Made by a program: the position numbers and the translations under genes. Source: an uncultured Pseudomonadota bacterium (lineage in GTDB: Bacteria > Pseudomonadota > Gammaproteobacteria > Burkholderiales > SG8-39). From it: DNA of 64,000 nt. Numbering within the stretch: position 1 is the stretch's first letter; every line of letters begins with the position of its first letter. This document shows, one piece after another, positions 20,028 through 27,948 of this stretch. The stretch spans positions 1-64,000 of the forward strand of contig CAIXPL010000013.1 in the NCBI GenBank assembly GCA_903921325.1. The letters run 5' to 3'. The notes beneath the pieces are model-generated. The model was not told the origin of the DNA and searched no databases. It was given only the letters and a program-made list of their open reading frames with translations.

Positions 20028-20435
20028 ATGGATACGATTGCATCACGCATTGAAGCGCTGGAGGCCCGAGTGAGCCTTTCCCCTGCCGCGCGCGCCTTGC
20101 ATGGCGATGCGACGACTGGCAGCGGGGTATCGGGAAACGGACTGCTTAGACAGATTGGATCAGCCAGTGGCGTCGGCAATTCCGCCGCGATCGGCAGTGC
20201 GGGTGGGGCCCCGGGTGCATTTACACAGGCCTTGCATCAGGCCCTGCAATCAGTCGACAACACGATGGCGCAGGCCGATCAGATCGAGACCCAGTTTCAG
20301 TTGGGCAATCCACAGGTGAGTCTCGAACAGACGGTGCTGGCCGGTCAGAAAGCCTCGCTCAGCTTTCAGGCCGCGGTACAGGTGCGCAACCGCTTCGTAC
20401 AGGCCTATACCGAGATCATGAGCATGAACGTCTAG
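20028..20435 (+). CDS. fliE: Flagellar hook-basal body protein FliE
   Basis: FliE joins the MS ring to the rod and is the first secreted rod component. The 135-residue protein is slightly longer than enteric FliE because of a Gly/Ser-rich segment at about 30-62. The conserved C-terminal half is clear: FTQALHQALQSVDNTMAQAD, NPQVSLEQTVLAGQKASLSF and VQVRNRFVQAYTEIMSMNV at the end. GCGGAG precedes the ATG. It is alone on the plus strand, converging with the PilZ gene 19 bp away. Confidence 0.96.
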   Translation: MDTIASRIEALEARVSLSPAARALHGDATTGSGVSGNGLLRQIGSASGVGNSAAIGSAGGAPGAFTQALHQALQSVDNTMAQADQIETQFQLGNPQVSLEQTVLAGQKASLSFQAAVQVRNRFVQAYTEIMSMNV

Positions 20436-20454
20436 GTTTGCCTGCGCGGTGCAC

Positions 20455-21228
20455 TCAGTCTTCCATTCGCTTCAGTGCATTTTCCCGTTCCAGTGCATGG
20501 ATATAACGGGCAATACGCATGCTATCGGCCGGTGATACATGAATCATCGCCGCTCCGCAGCGCCGCAGATTGGACGGGTGTCGCGACCCCGCCGAGAGCA
20601 GGTAGCGCACTTCCAGGCCGCATTCGAACAGGCCAAAATCAGGCAGGTCGATGGTGACCCGTTCGATGATCGTACCTGCCGCCAGGTCCATCCGGGCAGG
20701 ATCAATCAGCAGGCTCACTCCGAGCGTGCTGATGTCCAGGACCGGGACGGTATAGCGCTCACGCAGGCTCAAGTGGATGCTCGCCCGCAGCGGGCGCGAG
20801 GCGGGGGCCACAGCGCGATACGCATTGCGCCGCTGCAAGCGCAGCAATGTGGTTGGAATCGGCGCGCGCAGTGCGGGGAACCCACCGAAAGTGTCCCGGC
20901 TGGTGTCGCTGGTCAGAAATTCGATGCGCACGCCGTTGAGCGCTGTTCGCCAGGACAGTGTCTCGGCGAGCAAAATGGCTTCATTGGCCGCCACATTTTC
21001 GTCGCTGTCAAACCATAGGGCATTGACTGCGTCATCGACGCCAAGAAGCAGCGCGGCCATCACCCCGGGTGGTTGCTCGAATTCAACGAACGATCGCGTA
21101 CGCGTGCGCACAATCTGTTGCAGCACGGCGAGTATGTCCACTGGGTCGCTCAGCACGTACTGGCTGAAATCCTCCTCCCTGGAGGCGCGACTCGGGTTGA
21201 TCGGGGCAGATTCGTTCATGTCACGCAT
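20455..21228 (-). CDS. YcgR-type PilZ protein, c-di-GMP flagellar brake
   Basis: YcgR-type proteins bind cyclic di-GMP and slow the motor at the FliG/MotA interface. The 257-residue protein has a YcgR N-terminal domain (about 25-125, VDILAVLQQIVRTRTRSFVE) and a PilZ domain with both ligand motifs: R134-N-A-Y-R138 (RxxxR) and D165-I-S-T-L-G170 (DxSxxG). Start could be 21228 or 21219; neither has a strong ribosome site. It lies 12 bp after flhX and is probably the last gene of the fliS operon. Confidence 0.9.
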   Translation of the reverse strand: MRDMNESAPINPSRASREEDFSQYVLSDPVDILAVLQQIVRTRTRSFVEFEQPPGVMAALLLGVDDAVNALWFDSDENVAANEAILLAETLSWRTALNGVRIEFLTSDTSRDTFGGFPALRAPIPTTLLRLQRRNAYRAVAPASRPLRASIHLSLRERYTVPVLDISTLGVSLLIDPARMDLAAGTIIERVTIDLPDFGLFECGLEVRYLLSAGSRHPSNLRRCGAAMIHVSPADSMRIARYIHALERENALKRMED

Positions 21229-21240
21229 TGTCGTCGAAGA

Positions 21241-21555
21241 TCAGACTGAACGCGCTGGCAGCGCCACAGGGTCGGGGTGTTCCATGCGGTAGACCCAGGC
21301 AAGGATTTCGGCGATTGCCAGATAAAGTTCAGGGGGGATACGTGAGTCAAGGTCAAGGCGTGAGAGCACGGCAACGAGTTCGCGCGATTCGTGCACGAAG
21401 ACTCCGGCCTCGCGCGCCCGTCGAATGATTTCGTCTGCGAGCAGGCCCAGGCCGCTGGCAACTACGCGTGGCGCGGCATCGCCTTCATGATAGGCAAGGG
21501 CAACAGCACGCCTGCGGCTGGCGTCACTTGCCTGCAATGCATGCTCTGCGCTCAT
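21241..21555 (-). CDS. flhX: FlhX, stand-alone FlhB C-terminal-like protein
   Basis: FlhX resembles the cytoplasmic domain of FlhB, the export specificity switch, without the membrane part. The 104-residue product has RRAVALAYHEGDAAPRVVASGLGLLADEI and PPELYLAIAEILAWVYRME, matching the segments around and after the FlhB cleavage site. The autocleavage NPTH motif is not present: the equivalent place reads AYHEGDAAPRV. In other species such proteins can partly replace the FlhB C-terminal part. It overlaps the FliK-like gene by four bases, so the two are co-translated. Confidence 0.88.
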   Translation of the reverse strand: MSAEHALQASDASRRRAVALAYHEGDAAPRVVASGLGLLADEIIRRAREAGVFVHESRELVAVLSRLDLDSRIPPELYLAIAEILAWVYRMEHPDPVALPARSV

Positions 21556-22499
21556 TGTGTTTGACCGATCGCTGTGGTTGTGCGGGAGCGTGCGTAGGAC
21601 GAGGCCGCGGGCGCGACGGCAGCGGTTGCGCCAGTTGTCGCAGACGGCTGTGTTGCCGGTGCGACGCTAAACTGTGCCGACGCGTTCATACCCCGCGCCT
21701 GCAATGCGCTCAGAAGTACGTCACGCGCGACGGTGAGCTGCTGACAGTGTTCAGCGCTATCTGCGATGACGGCGAGTTGCAGTCGGTGAGTATCGAATTG
21801 CAATCCGACTTCCATGCGACCGAGCCCGGGGGTATCAATGGCGATCTGGGCATGCCAGGTGCTCGGGCTCGGATGATTGTCAGGGGCGGTTTCCTCGCCG
21901 ATAAGAATTTGTGCGGACTGCGCCGGCCAGGGTTCACCCGTCCAGGCAATAGCCTGGGCCGACAGCGCCTGCAATTGATCGCACACCACATGACCGCTAT
22001 GGGCCGGGTCTGGGGATGGGTTTGACCTAAGCTCCGATTTAACGCTCTCCAGCGTGCGCTCACCGCTCACCCACTGGGCCAGATGCGATTCATAGAAGAG
22101 ACCACTGCTGGCAATTGAACGGGAGAGTCGCTCGGCAAGCGCACTGGCGTCGTTCGGAGTCGTACTGAGCGGTTCAGCATTCAGTGCTTTGGGCAAAGGG
22201 GCTGCATCGAGCGGGGAGCGGGCACTGGAATGGGGTTCGCTTGTGGGATCGAGCGCATGTGCGATCAGTTGACTGGCGCTGCTCAATTCGGGCAGATCGC
22301 TCGCCGCTGGCGCAATGACCTCTGCCAATAGCGGGGCCGGCACCGGATGGGCCTCGCGTCCCGCCGTCTCGATGGTTGCTTCGATCGGGCGCACGGCTGT
22401 CAGCGCGCTGACCGCTTCGAGTTCAGTGTTGCCGATCGCGGTGCCTGTCAGAGGCACCGGATAGGTCTTGAGCAAGGCGGACATCGGTGCGATAGCCAT
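21552..22499 (-). CDS. Second FliK-like protein (Flg_hook C-terminal domain)
   Basis: The 315-residue protein has a variable Ala/Ser/Pro-rich N-terminal part and a C-terminal region (about 225-290) that looks like a FliK hook-length control domain: HAQIAIDTPGLGRMEVGLQF, LQLAVIADSAEHCQQLTVAR and LLSALQARGMNASAQFSV. This is in addition to the full fliK at 12543. An alternative start is at 22484. It is translationally coupled to flhX, the FlhB-like partner, so a link to export switching is likely. A true role as hook ruler is not shown. Confidence 0.75.
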   Translation of the reverse strand: MAIAPMSALLKTYPVPLTGTAIGNTELEAVSALTAVRPIEATIETAGREAHPVPAPLLAEVIAPAASDLPELSSASQLIAHALDPTSEPHSSARSPLDAAPLPKALNAEPLSTTPNDASALAERLSRSIASSGLFYESHLAQWVSGERTLESVKSELRSNPSPDPAHSGHVVCDQLQALSAQAIAWTGEPWPAQSAQILIGEETAPDNHPSPSTWHAQIAIDTPGLGRMEVGLQFDTHRLQLAVIADSAEHCQQLTVARDVLLSALQARGMNASAQFSVAPATQPSATTGATAAVAPAASSYARSRTTTAIGQTQ

Positions 22500-22552
22500 G
22501 ATCAGCGATGATTACCAGTCAGGGGCGATTGCGACTATTGGGGTGACTGCGC

Positions 22553-22870
22553 TCAGGCACCACGAGTGGCCGGATGCAGGGATCGCTCGAGGTTGCCAAG
22601 CCAAGGCTGGGTCATGGCGCGGATTTGCGCGTCCTCGGCGAGAATTCTGCGCATGATTTCAAAGCGCCGGCGCCGCTGCGATTCGGGCAGGGGGGGCGCG
22701 CGATCGCCCGCCGGCATGCTGGCGATCAGGCCCGCGCATCCGCGCTCAAGCGTGCTGACTTGATGCCAGTCGGCCACGAGCGCGGCTGCCAGCATTGCCT
22801 TGCTGGCAAGCGCCAGTTCCTCATAGCAATTCATCAGGGTGCGCCAATCGGGCATGGTGTCCTCGGCCAT
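22553..22870 (-). CDS. fliT: Flagellar export chaperone FliT
   Basis: FliT is the chaperone of the cap protein FliD and in enterics also binds FlhC. The 105-residue protein starts one base inside the fliS stop (TAATG) and has the pattern LMNCYEELALASKAMLAAALVADW, the helical signature of the family, followed by LERGCAGLIASMP. Position directly after fliS is standard. Confidence 0.85.
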   Translation of the reverse strand: MAEDTMPDWRTLMNCYEELALASKAMLAAALVADWHQVSTLERGCAGLIASMPAGDRAPPLPESQRRRRFEIMRRILAEDAQIRAMTQPWLGNLERSLHPATRGA

Positions 22871-23331
22871 TACCGCACGGCGACCCGCGCTGGTTGAGCG
22901 GAGCGTGGGCGTGAGGGTATCGTCACCGCGCCGCTCACAACCTTGTCACGTATCGCATTCCAGGCGCCACGCAGTTCGTTCAAAAGGGATTTGACCTCTG
23001 CGATCATGGTCACATTCGATTGCAGATTGGCGGTCAGGAGTCGGTGCGCCATGTAGCTGTACAGCTCGTCCAGATGCATTGCAACGGAGCCACCGGCTTC
23101 CTTGTCAAGAGCGGCCTGCAGCCCTTCCAGAATGATGCTGATCGCATTCGTTATCCACTGCGCTTTGGCGGCAATGTCCTTATTGTGAATGGCGGTCTCG
23201 GCATGCGAAAGGGCGAGAATCGCACCGTCGTACAGCATGGCAATCAGCTGGTGTGGGTCGGCGCTGGCGACTTTGGATTCCAGCTGGACACGGGCATAAC
23301 TGGCGGCATTGGGCTTCATTTGATAAAACAT
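22870..23331 (-). CDS. fliS: Flagellin export chaperone FliS
   Basis: FliS binds the C-terminal helix of flagellin and keeps it unfolded for export. The 153-residue protein has the family start NAASYARVQLESKVASADPHQLI, with MLYDGAILALSHAETAI and the helix ISIILEGLQAALDKEAGGSVA. GGAG lies before the ATG at 23331; an internal ATG at 23319 is an alternative. A sigma28-type promoter lies about 100 bp upstream, and fliT, the FliK-like gene, flhX and the PilZ gene follow. Confidence 0.95.
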   Translation of the reverse strand: MFYQMKPNAASYARVQLESKVASADPHQLIAMLYDGAILALSHAETAIHNKDIAAKAQWITNAISIILEGLQAALDKEAGGSVAMHLDELYSYMAHRLLTANLQSNVTMIAEVKSLLNELRGAWNAIRDKVVSGAVTIPSRPRSAQPARVAVR

Positions 23332-23433
23332 GGACCATTCTCCAGCGCTGATTGATTGCTTGACTTGATCGCAGGGGGATTGGTGAGGCGAGTCAATCCT
23401 GCTGCGTCCAGATCACGATTGCCTACACTGACT

Positions 23434-23460
23434 GTATCGGCCCAGATGGTGCATTCTTGA
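23434..23460 (-). promoter_or_regulatory. Sigma28 promoter of fliS operon
   Basis: On the minus strand TCAAGAAT, 11 bases, GCCGATAC. This fits the FliA consensus TAAAGTTT-N11-GCCGATAA in spacing and in most bases. It lies 103 bp upstream of fliS. Confidence 0.8.
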
Positions 23461-23508
23461 ATCGCATTTGACCTTCATTGCTTGCGTGGCGCGGCGTGGT
23501 TCACCGCC

Positions 23509-23850
23509 TCAATGCATTGCGCCGGCGCGACCGTATGCTGACATGCACTGCTTGAGCCGGCGCACTTCGCTCAGTTGCTCGGAGACCTGTTGCATGTGCG
23601 ACAGCGCCAGCGACTCTGCCTGATGCAGTGCGTGCAGTGCGTTCTGAATCACATGGACAAGCTCATCGCTCTGGGTCGCGTCCAACGGTGGTGAGTGCGC
23701 CTCGTTCACTTGCAGACGCAAGGCGCCCAGGCGCTCGCTCGCCTGACTCAGTTCGCTCCACTGCGATGCCTGCGCGGCAGCGAGCATCTGTTGGGCCAGA
23801 TCGGCGAATGCCCGTCCAGTGGAAAGCGCGATGAGATTGTGCGGTGTCAT
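23509..23850 (-). CDS. FliT-like small helical protein after fliD
   Basis: A 113-residue, mainly helical protein 34 bp downstream of fliD. The segment AFADLAQQMLAAAQASQWSE resembles the FliT pattern of Leu-rich helix plus QW, and the remainder (LHALHQAESLALSHMQQVSE) is coiled-coil-like. Position after fliD is where many bacteria place a FliD chaperone, and fliT is already present at 22553, so this may be a second, FliD-dedicated FliT. Sequence similarity is weak and the call rests largely on size, helices and place. Confidence 0.55.
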   Translation of the reverse strand: MTPHNLIALSTGRAFADLAQQMLAAAQASQWSELSQASERLGALRLQVNEAHSPPLDATQSDELVHVIQNALHALHQAESLALSHMQQVSEQLSEVRRLKQCMSAYGRAGAMH

Positions 23851-23884
23851 GTCCGTTGCTCCGGGCGTGAAGTGAAGTCGTTGA

Positions 23885-25423
23885 TCAACCGAGCTTGTTG
23901 GCGGCGTTGATGTTGGCGTACTGCAACTGCTGCGTCAGAAATGATTGCGTGGACTGCATTTGCGAGACGGTGGTGTCCATTGCCGCGAACTGGTTGGTGA
24001 ACTGCGTTTGCAATTCAGCGAGGCGCGCCTGTTCGGCCGTTTGCTGTTTGGTCAGATTGCTCACCTGCGTTGTAAGACTTGAGCTCTCACGTCCAACCGA
24101 GCCACCCGAGCCCACAAAGCCCTTCAGCAGATTGTCGATCTGGGTGGCGAACCCCTGCTGACCGGCACTCAGCGAACCGAACAGCGATGCAATGTCGTTG
24201 GCCGGATTGGTAATGGCAGTCAGCAGGACGTTGGAATTGATGGCCATCGTCCCGTCGGATTGCAGCGTAATGCCGATATCGGCGAGTGTGCTGGCACCGC
24301 CGCCCACACCGGTAATTGAATGCGAGAAGATCGCTGGCAGCGTGGCCTGTAAAGAGTTGATGACACTGTCGCCGCTGAGCGGCTGTGCAACGTTGGTGGT
24401 GACGTCATAGGCTGACACCGAACCCAGTGTCTGGATGACCGTGTTGTAGGCGCTGATGAAGGCACCGATGGCGGTCACCTGGCCGCTGGAGTTCGGACTT
24501 ACCGTCAGGGTTGTCGTGGCAGGTGTCGAGAGCGTCGAGGCCTGGGTCAGCGTAAGCTTCACACCCGGTATCACGTCACTCACCGTGTTGCTCGATCGGG
24601 TGATCGTTGTGCCATTCAATGTAAAACTCGCATCAAGCGCCGGTTGCGATTGCACCATTGCTGCCGTGTTGCTGCCGGCATAGTTGAAGTCGTTCAGGCT
24701 CTGGCTCCCCGAGCCGTCATAGCCGCTCACCGCAACGCTGATGGCTCCCGCTGCGCCACTGGTGGCGGAGGTGAGCAAAAGCCGGTTGGTCGTGCCATCG
24801 TTGATCACGCTCGCGGTGACTTTGGCCCCGCTCGCATTGATCGCACTGGCAATGCCTGCAAGGTTATTGCTGCCGCTGCTGATCGCCACATTGGTCGTTG
24901 ACCCTCCCACCGTGATTGCGAGGCTGCCATTACCGAAAGTGTCGCTGGTCGAGTAGGTCTTGTTCGAGCGGACGATGTCCGTCGAAGCGAGCGTATTCAC
25001 GGTGATCGAGTAGGATCCGGCGCTTGCTCCGGTGGCGGCAATCGAGCTCAGCACCGCAGGGTTGCTGGCGTTGGTGTTCATTGATGTGAAAGTGTCAGTG
25101 ATCGATCCGCTTTCAAGGGCTTGCGCCGCGGTTTGCAATGAAGCAAGGGCGCTGCTGACCGTGCCCAGAGCCGAGATTTTGGCTTGATCAGCGCTTTGCT
25201 GCCCTTGCAGCAGCGTCAGTGGCGCTTGCTCTGCCCCCATCAACGCAGTGACAATCGAGTTGACGTTGAGGTTGTTCGCGAAGCCCAGGGATTGCAGGAT
25301 AGTGTTGCCAATGCTGGAGGTCGAACTCCCGCTGGTGCCCGTGCTCGTGCCGGTGGTCGCCGATCCGCTGGTCGTGCTGGTCGTGCTTGCCGTCGGCGTG
25401 CTGCTGGTCGATGAAATACTCAT
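23885..25423 (-). CDS. fliD: Flagellar cap protein FliD
   Basis: FliD forms the pentameric or hexameric cap that folds flagellin at the filament tip. The 512-residue protein has the family motif NLNVNSIVTALMGAEQAPL, but it begins only near residue 48 after a Ser/Thr/Gly-rich leader of about 40 residues. The C-terminal FliD_C region is clear (DIASLFGSLSAGQQGFATQI, then a coiled coil and TQQLQYANINAANKLG). GAGAGG lies before the ATG. A weaker sigma28-like promoter lies 113 bp upstream. Confidence 0.95.
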   Translation of the reverse strand: MSISSTSSTPTASTTSTTSGSATTGTSTGTSGSSTSSIGNTILQSLGFANNLNVNSIVTALMGAEQAPLTLLQGQQSADQAKISALGTVSSALASLQTAAQALESGSITDTFTSMNTNASNPAVLSSIAATGASAGSYSITVNTLASTDIVRSNKTYSTSDTFGNGSLAITVGGSTTNVAISSGSNNLAGIASAINASGAKVTASVINDGTTNRLLLTSATSGAAGAISVAVSGYDGSGSQSLNDFNYAGSNTAAMVQSQPALDASFTLNGTTITRSSNTVSDVIPGVKLTLTQASTLSTPATTTLTVSPNSSGQVTAIGAFISAYNTVIQTLGSVSAYDVTTNVAQPLSGDSVINSLQATLPAIFSHSITGVGGGASTLADIGITLQSDGTMAINSNVLLTAITNPANDIASLFGSLSAGQQGFATQIDNLLKGFVGSGGSVGRESSSLTTQVSNLTKQQTAEQARLAELQTQFTNQFAAMDTTVSQMQSTQSFLTQQLQYANINAANKLG

Positions 25424-25535
25424 GTGACGGTTCCTCTCGGTATTCGACGCTCATGCTTCACAGGCTCGGCTCGTGCCGAACCATTGGGTGAATGCGACCC
25501 TGACAACGCGTATGGCCGGTGTTGATCGCACGAGA

Positions 25536-25561
25536 GTATCGGATGACTGAGTGTGATCTGA
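25536..25561 (-). promoter_or_regulatory. Possible sigma28 promoter of fliD
   Basis: On the minus strand TCAGATCA, 10 bases, TCCGATAC. The -10 box agrees at CCGATA; the -35 box and spacing are less exact than at fliS or flgK. Confidence 0.5.
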
Positions 25562-25605
25562 TCGGCCGAACAGCAGCGCTAAGCACCTGTTCCTTGCGCC
25601 CTCGA

Positions 25606-26022
25606 CTACGCCTTGTCGGGTTGCATCAGGCTCAATTCTCGGCTGATATTCTGCGCAATGGCGAGGGTTTCCTCTGACGGAATCTGTCGAATGAGTTGCC
25701 CGGTGTTGCTATCGGTCACCCGCACGATTGTGGCGCCGGTCTGGCGGTCAATATTGAAGCTGATCGCGTTCTGGGTGCTCTCGACGGCCGACTGCAGTTG
25801 CGAGACGGCTGCGTGCAGTGCTTCATCGGTGGGTTTCGCCGCGCTGCTCGCTGATGGCTGCGCCGCCGCTGCCGCCACCGCGGGCGGCGTTGTCTCCGCT
25901 GCGGCGAGTGTCTCGGCGGCGGTCACGCTACCCTCGCTTGCGGGGGGCGGTGCGCTACTGGCAACAGGCGCAGGACTGCTCACATATTGGCTCACAAGAT
26001 CACTGGATATAGTATTGCTCAT
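25606..26022 (-). CDS. flaG: FlaG family protein
   Basis: FlaG proteins affect filament length; the mechanism is not well known. From 26022, which has GGAG in front, the protein has 138 residues: an Ala/Pro-rich N-terminal part and the FlaG domain near 75-135 (NAISFNIDRQTGATIVRVTD, TGQLIRQIPSEETLAIAQNI). The longer frame to 26085 adds a non-family leader and was not used. It lies between fliC and fliD, the usual place. Confidence 0.92.
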   Translation of the reverse strand: MSNTISSDLVSQYVSSPAPVASSAPPPASEGSVTAAETLAAAETTPPAVAAAAAQPSASSAAKPTDEALHAAVSQLQSAVESTQNAISFNIDRQTGATIVRVTDSNTGQLIRQIPSEETLAIAQNISRELSLMQPDKA

Positions 26023-26057
26023 GATTCCACTCCACAAATGAGTGGGCGGACGCGGTA

Positions 26058-26077
26058 GCAAGGGAGCTGTCCCTTGC
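26058..26077 (-). terminator. Hairpin between fliC and flaG
   Basis: Perfect 8-bp stem GCAAGGGA/TCCCTTGC with loop GCTG, about 49 bp after the fliC stop. No T run follows, so it may stabilise the fliC mRNA end or reduce readthrough into flaG rather than act as a full stop. Confidence 0.45.
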
Positions 26078-26125
26078 ATCCGCATCCGCCGGCCGCGCCT
26101 GACTGTGGCGCGTCAGTCAATCAAC

Positions 26126-27523
26126 TTAGGCGAGCTTCTGGAGCAAGGTCAGCACCTGGCTGGGTGCCTGGTTGGCTTGCGCCACCATCGCCGTACCGGC
26201 CTGTTGCAGCACGTCTTCCTGGCTCAGTTCTGCCGTGGTCTGCGCGAAGTTCGTGTCCTGCACTGCGCTGCGCGCCTGAGTCAGATACTGCGACTGCGTC
26301 TGCAGCGTGGCCACCGCCGACTGGAAGCGTGCCGATATGGCACCGATCGAAGCGGCCAGGCTGTTGACCTGAGCCAGTGCGCCGTCAACCGTGCTGATCA
26401 TCGCCGTTGCATTTGACACCGTGGTCAGGCTGGCGCTCGACAACGCATTCAAGCTCACTGCTGCACCGTTCAACCCGGAATTGGTGCTGGCATCAACCAG
26501 GGTGAAATTGGATGAACCGTAGGTCGTGATGATGCCGTGCGTGGTGGCAGCCGACAGACCTGCAGTACCCGGTGAGGCACCCGCGACAATAATATCGGCC
26601 CCGGTTGTGTTGCTGAGGGTGATTTTACTGGTCGAGATGTTGAAGGTGGCAGTGACTCCGGTCGTTCCCGTTACCGCATTGATGGCTGCTGTGACGTTGG
26701 CACCGAAATTGGCGAGTTTGATGGCATTCGTGCCACCGGTACCAACAGCGACGGCACCGATATCCGTACCGTTGATCAGTACGCCCCCCGCAGCGATCGC
26801 GGTCGTACCGTTGGCGATCGCGCTTCCCAGAATCGACGTGGCGGCGGTGGCCGATACACCCGTGGTATTGGTTACCGCATTAATTGAGGTCGCGATGGTG
26901 CTCGCCTGACCGTCCGCGGTGGCGCCGGTGTTGGTCGTGACGCCGTTGACCGTGATCGAGATGCCGGTGCCGGCCAGCGCGGTGCCGGCGGTGGCGCTGC
27001 CGGTCGCGGTGTAACCACCGATGGCAGAGGTCTGTGCGTTACCGGTGGTGGCAGCGAGTGTTTGTCCGGCATTGGCGCCAACCTGGAAGGTGGCCGTGCC
27101 GAACGTGCCGTCGAGAATGTTCTGCCCGTTGAACTGGGTCTGCGTGGCGATCGTCTGCACCTGAGCGATCAATTGCTGGGCTTCGGTGTTCAGACCGGAC
27201 AGGTCAGTCGCCGAGTTCGAGGCGTTGGCCGCTTCAACGGCCAGCTGACGCACTTGTTGCAGGACTTTAGTCACCTGTGTGAGCGCGCCGCCGGCGGTCT
27301 GGGTCAGCGACACGCCATAATTGGCATTCTGCACGGCCTGGTTGATACCGTTCACCTGAGCAGTCATTCGGGCGGCAATGCCAAGGCCTGCCGGGTCGTC
27401 CTGGGCCGAATTGAGTTTCATCCCGGTAGACAGACGCTGCACTGAGGTGTTGATCGCCATCTGGGTATTCGCCACTGCGTTTTGCGCGATGATCGAGGCG
27501 TTGTTGGTCATGATTCCAAGCAT
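26126..27523 (-). CDS. fliC: Flagellin
   Basis: FliC is the filament subunit. The 465-residue protein has the conserved N-terminal D0/D1 part (SVQRLSTGMKLNSAQDDPAG, GIAARMTAQVNGINQAVQNA) and C-terminal D1/D0 part (ATLQTQSQYLTQARSAVQDT, AMVAQANQAPSQVLTLLQKL). The middle, about 160-390, is Thr/Ala/Gly-rich and variable. AAAGGAG precedes the ATG at 27523. It is the only flagellin in the window. At residue 90 the TLR5-contact Arg of Salmonella flagellin is Gln, while Leu94 and Glu114 are kept. A strong sigma28-type promoter lies upstream. Confidence 0.97.
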   Translation of the reverse strand: MLGIMTNNASIIAQNAVANTQMAINTSVQRLSTGMKLNSAQDDPAGLGIAARMTAQVNGINQAVQNANYGVSLTQTAGGALTQVTKVLQQVRQLAVEAANASNSATDLSGLNTEAQQLIAQVQTIATQTQFNGQNILDGTFGTATFQVGANAGQTLAATTGNAQTSAIGGYTATGSATAGTALAGTGISITVNGVTTNTGATADGQASTIATSINAVTNTTGVSATAATSILGSAIANGTTAIAAGGVLINGTDIGAVAVGTGGTNAIKLANFGANVTAAINAVTGTTGVTATFNISTSKITLSNTTGADIIVAGASPGTAGLSAATTHGIITTYGSSNFTLVDASTNSGLNGAAVSLNALSSASLTTVSNATAMISTVDGALAQVNSLAASIGAISARFQSAVATLQTQSQYLTQARSAVQDTNFAQTTAELSQEDVLQQAGTAMVAQANQAPSQVLTLLQKLA

Positions 27524-27624
27524 GGTAAGGCTCCTTTGTGGTCATTGAATATGCCCGCCGGAACTGGGTGCCCGGCCCCGACCGGCGCGCACTGCGTTGT
27601 GCTTGCGTACCGTCGATGTGCTGG

Positions 27625-27652
27625 TTATCGGTCGCGATGGGCGCGAACTTGA
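27625..27652 (-). promoter_or_regulatory. Sigma28 promoter of fliC
   Basis: On the minus strand TCAAGTTC, 12 bases, ACCGATAA. It fits FliA promoters except for one extra base in the spacer. The expected start of transcription gives a leader of about 95 nt before fliC. Confidence 0.8.
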
Positions 27653-27927
27653 GAACGATTTGCAATTCACGTCGCGTGATTGGTGATTCGGTCACACATG
27701 GGATGTGTTTGCCCGCTGCGGTCCTGTCGCGGTGCACTACAGTGGCACGCGCTTTGTTTGTCTCTTGCTGGCTGGCGAACGCAGTACGCTGCGGGTGACT
27801 GGGGCGTTGGTGATTGCCGCACCGGCAGCGCCGCGGTGCTGAACGGCTGGGGAACTGCATCGGGCGCGGCAAGGCCGGTGTGATCACGACGCGAGATCGC
27901 GCGGCGCCGCCAGAGCGCAATGGAGTG

Positions 27928-27948
27928 GTGTAGGAAAAACGCCTACAC
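27928..27948. promoter_or_regulatory. Palindromic operator-like site upstream of flhD
   Basis: Perfect 7-bp inverted repeat GTGTAGG / CCTACAC around AAAAACG, 105 bp before the flhD start. The 9-mer AACGCCTAC of its right arm (27938-27946) recurs at 27961-27969, 23 bp or about two helix turns away. Such paired TAGG/CCTA half-sites resemble sites of NarL/LuxR-family response regulators; the link to the regulator at 51259 is inference. Confidence 0.5.

Noticed and set aside
21241-21555. FlhX read as a broken remnant of flhB
   Set aside because: It has its own start coupled to the gene before it, no internal stop, and a full FlhB C-terminal-like domain, while an intact flhB exists at 31298.
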